Below, piece after piece: positions 1 through 10,739 of a DNA stretch of 64,000 bases (position 1 is the first letter of the stretch; every line of letters starts with the position of its first letter). Both the position numbers and the translations under genes were made by a program. This DNA comes from Begonia masoniana (taxonomy: Eukaryota; Streptophyta; Magnoliopsida; Cucurbitales; Begoniaceae). Under the pieces are notes generated by a model. That model worked only from the letters and a program-made list of their open reading frames with translations. It was not told the DNA's origin and searched no databases. The stretch spans positions 42,755,869 to 42,819,868 of the forward strand of contig CM039503.1 of the NCBI GenBank assembly GCA_022432975.1. Direction: 5' to 3'.

Positions 1-107
1 GTGTTTCTGGATTTGCTCTGTATGTTTAATTGAATAAAATGCATATACTATGGGGGAGTATCTAAGTTAATCAAATTTATATTGCCATCATCAAAAAGGG
101 GGAGATT
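1..107 (+). mobile_element. 3' internal end of a Sirevirus-like copia element with polypurine tract
   Basis: This is the last piece of the internal region of a plus-strand Ty1/copia element whose body lies left of the window. A purine run at 93-106 (AAAAAGGGGGAGAT) sits directly before the LTR start TGTTGAC at 108, which is the expected place for the plus-strand primer. The preceding bases (GCCATCATC) match the sequence before the corresponding tract of the two full copia elements further right, read on their own coding strand. That relates it to the same Sirevirus-like lineage. No coding sequence is left here. Confidence 0.75.
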
Positions 108-383
108 GTTGACTTATAGAGTGTTTAAGTCATAATTTGTTTTTGATGATGTATTTGTATATTAAGTATAAAATTTGATTATGTGTATTTAACAAGAATT
201 ATGATTATAAGATTGTTTTGGCAATACCTTTAAATAGGGTATTTTAGTTGTCTAATAAAATCAGTTTGAGTATACAGAGTTGAATAGAAAAACAGGGCTG
301 AAACGCGTGCTTCTACCGATCGTTACACAACAAAGAAATGAAAGCTTCTGCCGCTTGCTAAACGACAGAAGAAGAAGCCGTTT

Positions 384-730
384 AGAAGTTAACATCTGCC
401 GATGACGGTTAAGCGCTTATATGTTTCATCTGCCGATAGCGTTTTGAAAACATCTGCCGATAGCGTTTTGAAAACATCTGCCGATAGCGTTTTGAAAACA
501 TCTGCCGATGGCTTCTCAAGATTTGATTCTGCCGATGGCTTCTCAAGACTTGATTCTGCCGATGGCTTCTCAAGACTTGATTCTGCCGATAGAGTACAAG
601 ACTTGCTTCTGCCGATGGTTTTTCAAGACTTGCTTCTGCCGATGGACTTTCAAGACTTGCTTCTGCCGATAGCCTTTCAAGATCTTTCTACCGATGAAAT
701 CTTAAGGTGCATCTGCCGATACCCTTCAAG
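384..730 (+). repeat. Degenerate CTGCCGAT repeat array (24- and 27-bp units)
   Basis: The word CTGCCGAT recurs about every 24-27 bp. From about 430 to 507 three units of 24 bp carry GATAGCGTTTTGAAAA. From about 507 to 590 the unit changes to 27 bp with GGCTTCTCAAGACTTGATT, the same unit as the large array at 970. Units then degenerate up to about 730. The 114-aa open frame through this stretch is a by-product of unit lengths divisible by three. This looks like the older source of the long array. Confidence 0.85.
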
Positions 731-969
731 CTTCATCTGCCGATAAGTCTAATGGTACATCTTATCTGCCGATAAGTCTAATGGTACATCTGCCGATGGA
801 AGGTCAAGATACTCATGCCGATTGCATTACAGCTTGTTTCCACCGATGACGTGTCTCTGCTTCATAAGTTGCATCTGCCGGTGAACTTCCGCCAGAATTC
901 AAAGCTAGCCGCGAAGCTACAGTGACGTCGCTTTCAAGCTTTAACTTCAGAACATTTATGGCGACGACG

Positions 970-2471
970 ATGGCTTCTCAAGACTTGATTCTGCCGATGG
1001 CTTCTCAAGACTTGATTCTGCCGATGGCTTCTCAAGACTTGATTCTGCCGATGGCTTCTCAAGACTTGATTCTGCCGATGGCTTCTCAAGACTTGATTCT
1101 GCCGATGGCTTCTCAAGACTTGATTCTGCCGATGGCTTCTCAAGACTTGATTCTGCCGATGGCTTCTCAAGACTTGATTCTGCCGATGGCTTCTCAAGAT
1201 TTGATTCTGCCGATGGCTTCTCAAGACTTGATTCTGCCGATGGCTTCTCAAGATTTGATTCTGCCGATGGCTTCTCAAGACTTGATTCTGCCGATGGCTT
1301 CTCAAGACTTGATTCTGCCGATGGCTTCTCAAGACTTGATTCTGCCGATGGCTTCTCAAGACTTGATTCTGCCGATGGCTTCTCAAGACTTGATTCTGCC
1401 GATGGCTTCTCAAGACTTGATTCTGCCGATGGCTTCTCAAGACTTGATTCTGCCGATGGCTTCTCAAGACTTGATTCTGCCGATGGCTTCTCAAGACTTG
1501 ATTCTGCCGATGGCTTCTCAAGACTTGATTCTGCCGATGGCTTCTCAAGACTTGATTCTGCCGATGGCTTCTCAAGACTTGATTCTGCCGATGGCTTCTC
1601 AAGACTTGATTCTGCCGATGGCTTCTCAAGACTTGATTCTGCCGATGGCTTCTCAAGACTTGATTCTGCCGATGGCTTCTCAAGACTTGATTCTGCCGAT
1701 GGCTTCTCAAGACTTGATTCTGCCGATGGCTTCTCAAGACTTGATTCTGCCGATGGCTTCTCAAGACTTGATTCTGCCGATGGCTTCTCAAGACTTGATT
1801 CTGCCGATGGCTTCTCAAGACTTGATTCTGCCGATGGCTTCTCAAGACTTGATTCTGCCGATGGCTTCTCAAGACTTGATTCTGCCGATGGCTTCTCAAG
1901 ACTTGATTCTGCCGATGGCTTCTCAAGACTTGATTCTGCCGATGGCTTCTCAAGACTTGATTCTGCCGATGGCTTCTCAAGACTTGATTCTGCCGATGGC
2001 TTCTCAAGACTTGATTCTGCCGATGGCTTCTCAAGACTTGATTCTGCCGATGGCTTCTCAAGACTTGATTCTGCCGATGGCTTCTCAAGACTTGATTCTG
2101 CCGATGGCTTCTCAAGACTTGATTCTGCCGATGGCTTCTCAAGACTTGATTCTGCCGATGGCTTCTCAAGACTTGATTCTGCCGATGGCTTCTCAAGACT
2201 TGATTCTGCCGATGGCTTCTCAAGACTTGATTCTGCCGATGGCTTCTCAAGACTTGATTCTGCCGATGGCTTCTCAAGACTTGATTCTGCCGATGGCTTC
2301 TCAAGACTTGATTCTGCCGATGGCTTCTCAAGACTTGATTCTGCCGATGGCTTCTCAAGACTTGATTCTGCCGATGGCTTCTCAAGACTTGATTCTGCCG
2401 ATGGCTTCTCAAGACTTGATTCTGCCGATGGCTTCTCAAGACTTGATTCTGCCGATGGCTTCTCAAGACTC
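970..2471 (+). repeat. 27-bp minisatellite, 55 full copies plus a partial one
   Basis: There are fifty-five complete 27-bp units from 970 to 2454 and a 17-bp partial unit to 2471. In one frame each unit reads MASQDLILP. All units are identical except units 9 and 11, which share a single C-to-T change (CAAGAT instead of CAAGAC, near 1200 and 1254). Because 27 is a multiple of three and the unit has no stop in three frames, one plus-strand and two minus-strand frames stay open for over 500 codons. I treat these as artefacts. Near-perfect identity implies recent expansion or homogenisation, and the copy number may depend on the assembly. Confidence 0.95.
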
Positions 2472-2482
2472 TCATTATGCGA

Positions 2483-2639
2483 TGAACATGTGATAAAAAT
2501 TTCAAGTAAATTCAATATCGTTTGTTATTTTTTAAAAACTAATTTATAAAGTGAAAATGAACGGGGTCTCCACCTTGGAACGGAGAGAAAAAAATATCAA
2601 ACGATATTCAATTTATTTGAAATTTTTAACACATGTTCA
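2483..2639. repeat. 157-bp foldback (MITE-like) element
   Basis: Arms of about 51 bp at 2483-2533 and 2587-2639 are near-perfect reverse complements, starting TGAACATGTG and ending CACATGTTCA, around a spacer of about 53 bp. It begins 12 bp after the minisatellite ends. No clear target duplication is visible, so it could be a MITE, a foldback element or a small inverted duplication. Confidence 0.7.
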
Positions 2640-3099
2640 CAACATTGTAGGAAGATAATCTGAAAAGTTTCGTTATTTTCTAACACTTATATGATTTATT
2701 GTAATTTTAGTTAATTTTGTTTAAAGACCAATTTGGGGGCTATTTAAAAGGGCTCGGATTTAGGGATTTTTTGGGGTTTTAGGGCTCTAATTTTTTGGAT
2801 AATAGTTGTAGTAAACCAACAAGGATAGAGAAATCAATAAGGTGGGGATGTGAAATAGTCGAATTTTAGGTTGGAATCACGGCGGTTGAGAGAAAAAGAT
2901 TGATTTTCTGAAAGTGGGGGGTCGATCTCTTATATACTATCGAAGATCAGGCTCCCGTTGGGGAATGAAAAGATCCCCCATTCTCAGCCTTGATTTTGGT
3001 GTCTGCGATTCATAACCTTTTCTGATCAATCCAAATTCTGTTAATTTTTGAGTCAATCTCAACTAGTAAATATTGCAATTTATTATTTAAAAAAAATAT
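2640..3099. other. AT-rich spacer, no gene seen
   Basis: This is low-complexity AT-rich DNA with no open frame of interest and no recognisable element ends. Confidence 0.5.
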
Positions 3100-3214
3100 G
3101 AATATGGTGGGAGAAACTGGGACCGAACCAAGACCGGTTCTGGGATTCGGGAAAAAAATCTCGAATCTTCAATCTGGGCTCGGAACCGGATCAAATCGGA
3201 CCATGCTCACCCCT
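3100..3214 (-). mobile_element. Remnant hAT-type terminus
   Basis: The stretch is rich in GGTTC/CCGGA words and ends ATGCTCACCCCTAG at 3201-3214. This is the inverted form of the TAGGGGTGAGCA terminus seen on the three better-defined hAT-like elements here. No partner terminus was found to the left, so it is a truncated end. Confidence 0.4.
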
Positions 3215-5197
3215 AGCAGCGAAGGGTTAAATTGTTAGGTTTATGATAGTTAAAGGTTAGATTTGTTAGAGTTGTTAGTTTAAGGATGTTTTAAAAACAA
3301 ATTCATAGTTTAGAGGTTAAAATAGTTTTTAGCCTGATATAATTTAAGGATGCCAAAAGAATTCTGAATTTTAAATTAATTTCAAATTTTAAGAGAATAT
3401 AGCTTAAATCTTGACTTTTGTTTAATAAAATAAAATTCAAAATTTGCATGACCACAAATTAAATCTTATTCGTTTTTGCTCAAACTAAACCTAAATGATA
3501 TTATAATATTTATTTAATTTTTAATTTTAATTTAAAAACTGAATAAAAAATTATCAAAATTGGCCCAAACTGAGTCTAAACCAACTATAAATTATCCAAA
3601 AATCGAGTTTAAACTGAATCAAATCAGGTCTAAACAAAAAAAAATTAATTTGATATTCATTTTGTTAACAGTGCAAAATTTAAGATTCATTTGTCTAAAA
3701 AAATCAAAATTTAACTTGAACAAATTTTAAAGTATGAGATTCATTTCATTTAGAAAAGTTTAATGTTTAAGTTGGACGCAAAGTTCATGGTTAGACAGAC
3801 ATTCATGGGGGGCGCTAGTTGTGTAAAACTGTAACGCTACGGGAGTGCAGCGTGTTGTTCTCCTTTTACTCTAAGAAGTTGACACTTTACTTTGGTCCGA
3901 CTTTCGGGCTGATCTATAGGTAGGTTCAAAAGCCTACCTATGGTTCTCAAAGTTTTTGGAACAAATTCAAACCACATTTTGTGGTACTAGCTGGTCTAGA
4001 CTTGGACACAATGGCGATGCCCATACCTGTCATACCAAGTGTACCAAGCTAGCTTAGCCTAGTCAGCGGTGAAGCTTAATATGGATTCTCTAAGTTGATG
4101 ATTCAAAGTGCACTTTGATTTTGTTTAGTATAAAGTAGAAATTAATTTTTGAAATTTGACGATGCATTCAACTTGAAATTCTAATTTTTTTTTTCAACAA
4201 AATGAATGTTGAACCAAGATTCAAAATGCAAACACTGTGATCTAATTAGAATCTGTTCGATTTTACTCCGATTGGAACCAAACCGGACAAGAATTATAAT
4301 ATTCATATATTTTTTTAATTTTAATTTAAAATGTTACAAAGAAAAAATGAACTAAATTGGAGTCTAACTTTGATAATTTCATAAAGCAAGATTCAAAATG
4401 CAAACATAAAATTAATTCAATAAAACTTATTTATTCATATGTATACATTTTCTGTTACATTTGTTTGTTGAATACATATTCAATAACGGAGACTTTACTA
4501 CATAATTCTTTGTACTTGTAAAAATCAAGAGTACAAATTAAGCAAGGACATATCAAAACAAATCAAAACAACATCTTCGACTTTTAGGAAATACAAGAAG
4601 AAGATAACTACAATTTTCAAGGATAATGCATTAAGCTAGTTTTTAACACATTCAAATCAATGAACCCAAAGAAAAAAATAGCTTAAAGCACAAGTATATT
4701 TGCACTTCTCACTTAATTTTACATATTTAGTACCGCCAGAATGTAGTTTCATATTGGAGAGAAATTGAAAAAAAAAATATTACTGTAACGATTTGAAAGG
4801 AACTCAAAACAGAAAGCGGAACGACCAGACCCATAAAAGAACCAAACCTTCCACCCTTTTACGAGAACAATTACTTAAGCATCAAATAAAGAAAATCAAA
4901 ACCTAGGGTTGAAAGCATTGCACAAAGCCATATGTTCAACAATGACTTATAGATAGTATAATAGTACGAGTTCAATTAAAACCTGTGCAAACTAAAAGTT
5001 AACATAGCATCCACTAAAAGAAAACACTATAAGAGAGCCATATCTCACCGATGATAAACACTAAAAGAAAATTAGAAATAACTAAAAGAAATATGATATC
5101 GAGCCCAATCATGTATCGGCTACTAAAGATCTCCATCATTAAAAGTAGAAGGGGGAGAGGATCATTTGGAGTGAGTCGACAAAACTCAGTAGAAATA
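3215..5197. other. AT-rich intergenic DNA, no gene seen
   Basis: There are many short A/T runs and no coding frame with recognisable content. A short perfect hairpin lies at 3916-3941 (arms ATAGGTAGG and CCTACCTAT, 8-nt loop), in a slightly GC-richer island at about 3790-4060 whose origin I do not recognise. Confidence 0.5.
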
Positions 5198-5545
5198 GAG
5201 TTTTATATTCTATTAGAGTAAAGAAAAAATGTGTGACCATGACAATACGAAATATTTACTAAAAACTTAGTAGAAAACAAAATTAGGGCAAGTGTCGAAA
5301 CCTTCCATTATAATGTGATATATAGGTAAAACATATCTCTATTATCAAACAAGAAAATCCCAATAAAAACCGAGTTTTATATTCTATTAGAGTAAAGAAA
5401 AAATGGGAGAGCATGCCAATATGAAACATTTACTAAAAACTTAGTAGAAAACAAAAATAGGGCAAGTGTCGAAACTTTCTATTATAATGTGATATATATG
5501 TAAAATATGTCTCTACTATCAAACAAGAAAATCTCAATAAAAACA
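5198..5545. repeat. Tandem duplication of a 174-bp unit
   Basis: Unit 1 is 5198-5371 and unit 2 is 5372-5545, both 174 bp and starting GAGTTTTATATTC. They differ by scattered substitutions. Each contains ACTTAGTAGAAAAC and a run ending in AATAAAAAC. Unit 2 and about 100 bp following it recur at 9105-9321. Function unknown. Confidence 0.85.
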
Positions 5546-6036
5546 GAGTTACTCATGAATTCCTGGCACACTAGGTTATCGACATAAACAATAAGAACAA
5601 CGATACAACGATCATAAAATCACGAACGACTCTGATCAGATTTAATATTGTGTCAAGAGTATGACATATACAACAGTCTCATTACTATCACTAACGATAA
5701 ACAAACACATCTTCCAAATGTCGAATAAGCGTAACAAAACGAGACTCTCACACGAGTCAATTAAAATTAATTTACACGACCAAGATGATCAATAAAAGAA
5801 TGCTCAAAAAACATGTTTAGGGAAAATTATATAAATCATATAAAAATGAATGAGCCATAAAATCGAGCACGTCATTTTATATAGAAAAAATTTCAAAATA
5901 AAATTTATAAAACAATACATAATATGATGGAACATAAAATTAAATCTCTAACTCAACTGGATCCACTAAAGTCAAAACTCAAGCAACCAAAAATTCAAGA
6001 AATGTTCAATATTGTGTCAAGTTTCAAAAGCTATCA
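5546..6036. other. AT-rich intergenic DNA, no gene seen
   Basis: The first 100 bp continue the sequence recopied at 9105-9321. The rest is AT-rich and without recognisable features. Confidence 0.45.
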
Positions 6037-6051
6037 TTATGTATGTGTATG

Positions 6052-6140
<89 letters not shown>
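6037..6140. repeat. TATG/TA microsatellite
   Basis: Alternating TATG and TA repeats grade into a pure TA run of about 50 bp. The open frames crossing it (ICMYIYVC and IYIYIY runs) are artefacts of the repeat. Confidence 0.95.
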
Positions 6141-6143
<3 letters not shown>

Positions 6144-7235
6144 TATGCTTTTTTTTTTTAATTTTCAAAAGTTTGTTGAAACCAATAGCTGGGAAAAGAA
6201 CTAGCTTAAGAATTTTATGAAATAACTCCACAAAAAATTTGCTAAAAGACACCTTCAGATCGTCCCAAAAATTGTCTATTCGTCTGAATTGGTCGACCAA
6301 AATAATCTTTGTGGTTGCTGGTTAGGGTGCCCGCTCCTTCATTTCTAAGATGTCTGGACTAATGATTTGAAGTCTGGTTCGACCAGTTGATCGGCCAGTC
6401 GCCTGAAATCACGATTTTAACTTGATATCTCGCATCAATATGACATTTTAGACATATTTCCAAATTTTAATGATCAATTTCTCAAACTTTAAACAAAACC
6501 TTTTACCCGATTTTTTTTCTTCAAATAAAAATCCTCAATCTTGAATAAAATTCTAAAATTTTTGGCTTAGATTAAAACTTACGACAATGTTTCTTAGAAT
6601 CTTCGTAGAATTTATTCTTTGATTGATTGTTTCAACTATTTGAATTTCCTTGATCTAAATCCAAATCAAATTCCTAAATTACAATCCAAATTTCTCTAAA
6701 ATTTCTTAAGATGGTAGTGATTTACCAAACCCAATCATAGAATGATAACCAGGAAATAACTTGAACAATCATAAGTAGAAAGAACAACACATAAGATTTA
6801 ACGTGATTAAGACATTTTATCCTACATCCATGACCTCAACTCAAGAATTCTTTTATTACCGAAAGAAGTATTCTAAGTCCATAGAATATCAAATCAAAGA
6901 AAGAGAACCACAATACTCAGTAGAAGAACTCAAGAGAAACAACTTGATCCTCGTCTCTAGTATTGACGGAACCTCTTCACCTTTCTCTTAGCCCAAATCC
7001 CCTTTTCTGTTCTCCTTTGTCACCTCTAGGCAACTGTAAAAAAATCAGAATAGATATAGCAATTTATCTCATTCTATAAAACAAATCAAACCAGGTTAAA
7101 ATAAACCAATATAAAGCTAAAAATAAACCATGAAAAATGAGAATCAATAATGCACAATAAGACAATAGAAACAATACCTTACCTCATTCAGTTTGATCAC
7201 TAGCACGGCTCCAAAAGTCAAATTAGATATAGTTT
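6141..7235. other. AT-rich intergenic DNA with possible old LTR fragments
   Basis: At about 6280-6400 there are several CGACCA/TCGGCCAG words (GGTCGACCA, TTCGACCAG) like those of the LTR arrays elsewhere in the window. At about 6800-6900 a segment beginning ACGTGATTAAGAC with CCTACATCC resembles the ACGTGGTTCGGCC...CCTACGTCC segment of the Copia-1 and Copia-2 LTRs. Both hints are weak. No coding sequence is seen. Confidence 0.3.
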
Positions 7236-7752
7236 TTTGCGTTGGAACAATTAATTTATCACAAAATTAGGAACCTTGAACTACAAAGGAAAGAATCGGC
7301 TTAGTGTTAACAAAGAGGGGTGAGGGTTTTCAACGAAAAGATGGTTAGTTTTAAAAACCTCCATCAGAGTAAATGGGGGAATAAATCCTATGAATACGTT
7401 CCATGAAAGTAGAAATTTTTGAAATTTTTAATAAAAATTAAAGATTTTATCATCTTCGTTGTGGCATATATCACAATTATAGTGCTAATTTCTATGTAAT
7501 TGAAAATGTAACAAAAAAAGAACTTTTTAAACATAATCTACCTCTAATCGACCCAGAATCTATAAATGTTGTATGCAGTTTTAGTGTTTCAAGGATTCGG
7601 TAAACAAGTGAGAAATTAGAGTGCAAAAATGTGAGTCTAGAAGGCAAATAGTTTATGAGTGTGAAGAATCAAATATTTGACAAAAAAATATCGGTAGGGT
7701 TTTGACTGGAGAGAGGAAATCGTGTGGAGGGAGCGATTTTGCCCCTCTGCTA

Positions 7753-7821
7753 TTATATACTGTCTCTTGAGCAGGAGCCCAGTGTAGAAGAGTGAGCTCC
7801 TGCTCCAGAAACAGTATATAA
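7753..7821 (+). other. Near-perfect 26-bp hairpin in block A, copy 1
   Basis: Arms 7753-7778 and 7796-7821 pair with only two mismatches around a 17-nt loop. The arm contains GAGCAGGAGC. The size resembles a plant small-RNA precursor, but no expression evidence is available and it may simply be a foldback relic. The equivalent hairpin in copy 2 is at 26726-26794. Confidence 0.5.
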
Positions 7822-7866
7822 GAGTGAGATCTTGCTACTGTTCGAGTATATACATTGTCTTTTGGA

Positions 7867-9056
7867 TAGGGGTGATCATGGTCCAGTTTGTTCTAGTTTT
7901 AATAAAGAATAGGACCGGACCAATATCTTTCGATTTTTAATTTTTATGACCAGAATCTATTAATTTTTTTTTTGAGTATCAGACTAGAATTTCTGGTTCG
8001 GTTCTGGTACTTCTCATATGAAATAAATTTTTAAACTTAAAATACAACAATTTATCAAATAAAAAATCAATCATTAGCCAAATTCAACAGAAAACAATAA
8101 TCTAACAAAGCATAAATCAACTCAAGCATAAATCAACCCAACAATCTTTTAGAAAAACTGTGTATGTATGAATACAAAGTTCGCTAATTATTTTAATTAC
8201 TACAAGGAAGAAAAATCGCAACTCTATCAATGAAAGTAAAGGGAGTAACCTGAGATTTTATAACTTCTTGACCAGTCTGTACTGTAGAGCAAAATTTTCA
8301 GCTGGTATACAAGGGAATAACCTGGGGATGGGAGCCACAAAACTGTCAAGAACTGTAAAAATCAAAAGGACCGAGAACTACATATAGTCTGAGACTCACT
8401 TTCTTGTTTTTTAATTATTTTTTTTTCTAGTTTTAGATTTTTTAACAACTCCTTAATAAGGAGTCCTTATCCCATAGATCTAGTCCGAGCAGTGAAACAG
8501 AAGTAGGGTTCCGGCCTTAAGTTTCAAAGCATTCAATTTCGATTATACAGCTGGGTTCTAAAAAAAAAGACTTTTTGATATGAAGCTAGTACAGCCTTAG
8601 TTGCGCGTCGATCCGACCGGTGGTCGACCTTTGCATGCACATGTCGGACAAAATACTGAAAGTGAAAGAGGAGAGAGCTTACGGCTTACCTACCTTCGTG
8701 GTTCGTCATTCACGCCTCACGACAAACTGAAAGAGCAGCGGTGGCCGGCAACTACGAGAGAGAAGAGAAAGATGGAAGATTGGAATTTGGAAGAAGCGAA
8801 CTATCTGTCGTCTGAAGCAGTGAAGCTGAATGGCAGAATGACCGAATGAGTTATTAAATTAGCCATTAGGGTTATATTGCTCCGATTTGGTTTAAATGGT
8901 TTTGTGTCATTAAACTAGAAAACCGAACCGAAATATTTGATTTTGATAAAAAAAAACTGAATTTCAATTCTTTGGTGGGAAAAACCGACCAGAATTGGAT
9001 CAGATACGTCGGTTTTGGTTCGGTTCTTTGTTTCGATTCGGTTTTGCTTACCCTTA
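7867..9056. mobile_element. hAT-1, non-autonomous hAT-like transposon (1190 bp)
   Basis: The termini are TAGGGGTGATCA at 7867 and TGCTTACCCTTA ending at 9056, imperfect inverted repeats of the type common in plant hAT elements. A perfect 8-bp target duplication CTTTTGGA flanks it (7859-7866 and 9057-9064). GGTCC/CCGGA-rich subterminal sequence lies at both ends. No transposase is present. A short open frame at 8601-8849 is not recognisable and may be captured or random sequence. Confidence 0.85.
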
Positions 9057-9104
9057 CTTTTGGAGCGAAATCCCACTCTCCAAGACCGAGCTCTCGCACG
9101 ATCA

Positions 9105-9321
9105 AATTACATTTACTAAAAACTTAGTAGAAAACAAAAATAGGGCAAGTGTTGAAACTTTCTATTATAATGTGATATATACGTAAAATGTGTCTCTACT
9201 ATCAAACAAGAAAATCTCAGTAAAAACAGAGTCACTCATGAATTTCGGGCACACTAGGTTATTGACAAATAATAAGAACAATGATACAACGATCATAAAA
9301 TCACGAACGACTCCGATTAGA
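9105..9321. repeat. Third copy of the 5.4-5.6 kb repeat segment
   Basis: This segment is closely similar to 5427-5645 in the same orientation. It sits between the end of block A and the truncated Copia-3, so it marks a rearrangement breakpoint on both sides. Confidence 0.75.
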
Positions 9322-9946
9322 TAAACCGTCCGTAAGTGCAAAGAAGAAGAATCAGTTGGTAGATACGCATGACCAACATGAGAGATAGGAGAAACCTTAC
9401 CATTTCCAACTGTAATTTGAGCATCACCTGAGTACGGAGTGGCAGATTCCAGCATGTTGATATCTTGTGTAAAATGGTGTGATGCACCCGAATCCATATA
9501 CCAAGCCGGGACCAGAGGTGTGATATCACTGCCTAGTTGAACTATTGGGGAAGGAATTACAGTAGAGAAATTGCAAGGTGAGTTTGTTGTGGGTTGATAT
9601 TGAAGGTTTGCCCGATGATAGCGTATATTAGCACTGTGACCAATTTTGAAGCATATTTGACACCGAGGTCAAATCGGTGGTCCGTTTTGAAAAACCGAGG
9701 GTAGGGGTGGGCGAGAAGGGGTGGGAAGTATAGGAGTAGTTTGAAATGGTGGTCGAGGAGCTCTTGGTCAATTTGGTGTAAAAAAAGAATGAGGTCCAGA
9801 TGGTGATGGGAATCTGGATTTTGGTTTGTTACCTGAAATGTTTGTATAGTTGGCTTGAAGGGAGTTCAATGTAGTGGTTGCATCTTGTCGTTCTAAACGA
9901 GCTTCATAGCTTAACAATAAACTGTTAAGTTCTTCAATAGTCAGCT
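9322..9946 (-). pseudogene. Copia-3 gag C-terminus and protease fragment (truncated)
   Basis: Read on the minus strand, this continues the gag domain that stops at 25337. The first codons after the insert resume the same frame (TIEELNSLLLSYEARLERQ, about 9945-9890). A degraded CCHC knuckle follows (CQICFKIGHS region near 9620-9665). The copia protease motif DSGASHHFTQD is at about 9465-9497, followed by the beta-strand region around ITVGNGK. The coding sequence is cut off at about 9322, before the integrase, and carries internal stops. It encoded the structural protein and protease of a copia polyprotein and is non-functional now. Gypsy element G1 inserted into this gene. Confidence 0.8.
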
Positions 9947-10641
9947 TGTAACACCCGGCTTTACGGGTTTTGGATCTTAGTAATATAAATACGTTTTTTC
10001 TGTAATACTTCAGGTGGGGCAGAGGTTGTCTACTCGAGGTTGGCATTTCCCGCTTGGGACAGAACAAAGGTTGTCTGTTTCAAGTGGGGCAAAGGTTGTC
10101 AACGGGGGTTAGAAGTTGGCATTCCCTGCTTGAAGTGGAACAAAGGTTGTCTGTTTCAGGTGGGGCAGAGGTTGTCTACCCCTCCTATAAGTAATGAAAG
10201 TATATGAAAGAAATGAATGTACGAAAGAACAGTATGATTTTTATGAATTGCATAAGCACAGCATGCATGTCTCATTTACGAAGCTTACTGAGTCTTTTAG
10301 CTCATAGAATGTTTTTATGGTGTAGGTAATGTTGAGCAAGGTGAGAATGTGGTTCTTCCACCCGAGGAATTAGTTGATTGAAGAAGAATGCCATGGGAGT
10401 GCGCTGTGCAGTCGGTGAGATTTTGACCCGTGGGAGCATAGGTTATGTATTTTGAGGGTTATGGGTTTAAATGGGCTGATGGGTGATGATATGGAATGAA
10501 TTGCATAGAAACCCATTTTAGGATGTTTGGTGTCTGGATAGTGTAAATACTGACGTTGATGAAATGACAATTGATGTTTTAATGTTTCTGGAAGTTCTGA
10601 GTGAATGATGTGTAGGTACAGAGAAAAGAATATGAAGGCAG

Positions 10642-10701
10642 CTCTCTGGACAAAATCCAGAGAGTTAGCTGATCGATCGCCAGGAAGGGGCGATCGATCA
10701 G
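10642..10701 (+). repeat. Twin hairpins in the G1 LTR
   Basis: Hairpin 1 has arms CTCTCTGGA (10642-10650) and TCCAGAGAG (10656-10664) with a 5-nt loop. Hairpin 2 has perfect 13-bp arms CTGATCGATCGCC (10669-10681) and its complement (10689-10701) with a 7-nt loop. The 3' LTR equivalent near 24380-24440 is partly eroded. A CTCTCTGG hairpin of the same wording is present in the unrelated G4 LTR. Confidence 0.8.
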
Positions 10702-10739
10702 GTAATGCATGGTTTAGAGTCAGAGTTTATAAGTTTTTA

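Larger units (their letters stand above)
108..2482 (+). mobile_element. 3' LTR of the Sirevirus-like copia element (Copia-A), right end not defined
   Basis: The LTR begins with TGTTGAC immediately after the polypurine tract. It contains AT-rich promoter-like sequence (about 110-290), then a CTGCCGAT-rich degenerate repeat region and a large 27-bp minisatellite. I cannot identify the closing CA or a target duplication. The right limit is set at the start of the foldback at 2483, so part of this interval could lie outside the LTR. No second copy of this LTR is present for comparison. Confidence 0.55.
7236..9104. repeat. Segmental duplication block A, copy 1
   Basis: From GCGTTGGAACAATTAATT near 7240 to the CGCACGA near 9100, this block is co-linear with 26221-28094 at high identity. 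Both copies contain an hAT element at the same site with the same 8-bp target duplication, so the block was duplicated after the hAT insertion. Copy 2 is directly preceded by a copia LTR, and copy 1 is not. Confidence 0.9.

Noticed and set aside
970..2471. CRISPR-like regular repeat array
   Set aside because: Units are contiguous with no unique spacers, in plant nuclear DNA. It is a minisatellite.
922..2515. Three overlapping open frames of more than 500 codons (MASQDLILP, QVLRSHRQN and SSLEKPSAE repeats)
   Set aside because: They exist because the 27-bp unit is a multiple of three and lacks stops in those frames. They lie in an LTR and have no non-repetitive coding sequence.
5924..6300. Open frames across the TA/TATG microsatellite
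   Set aside because: Translation is simple IYIYIY or CMYVC repeat and there is no supported gene structure.
8601..8849. Frame of 82 codons inside hAT-1 (repeated with changes in hAT-2) as a gene
   Set aside because: No recognisable domain, no intact equivalent start in both copies, and it lies inside a non-autonomous transposon.
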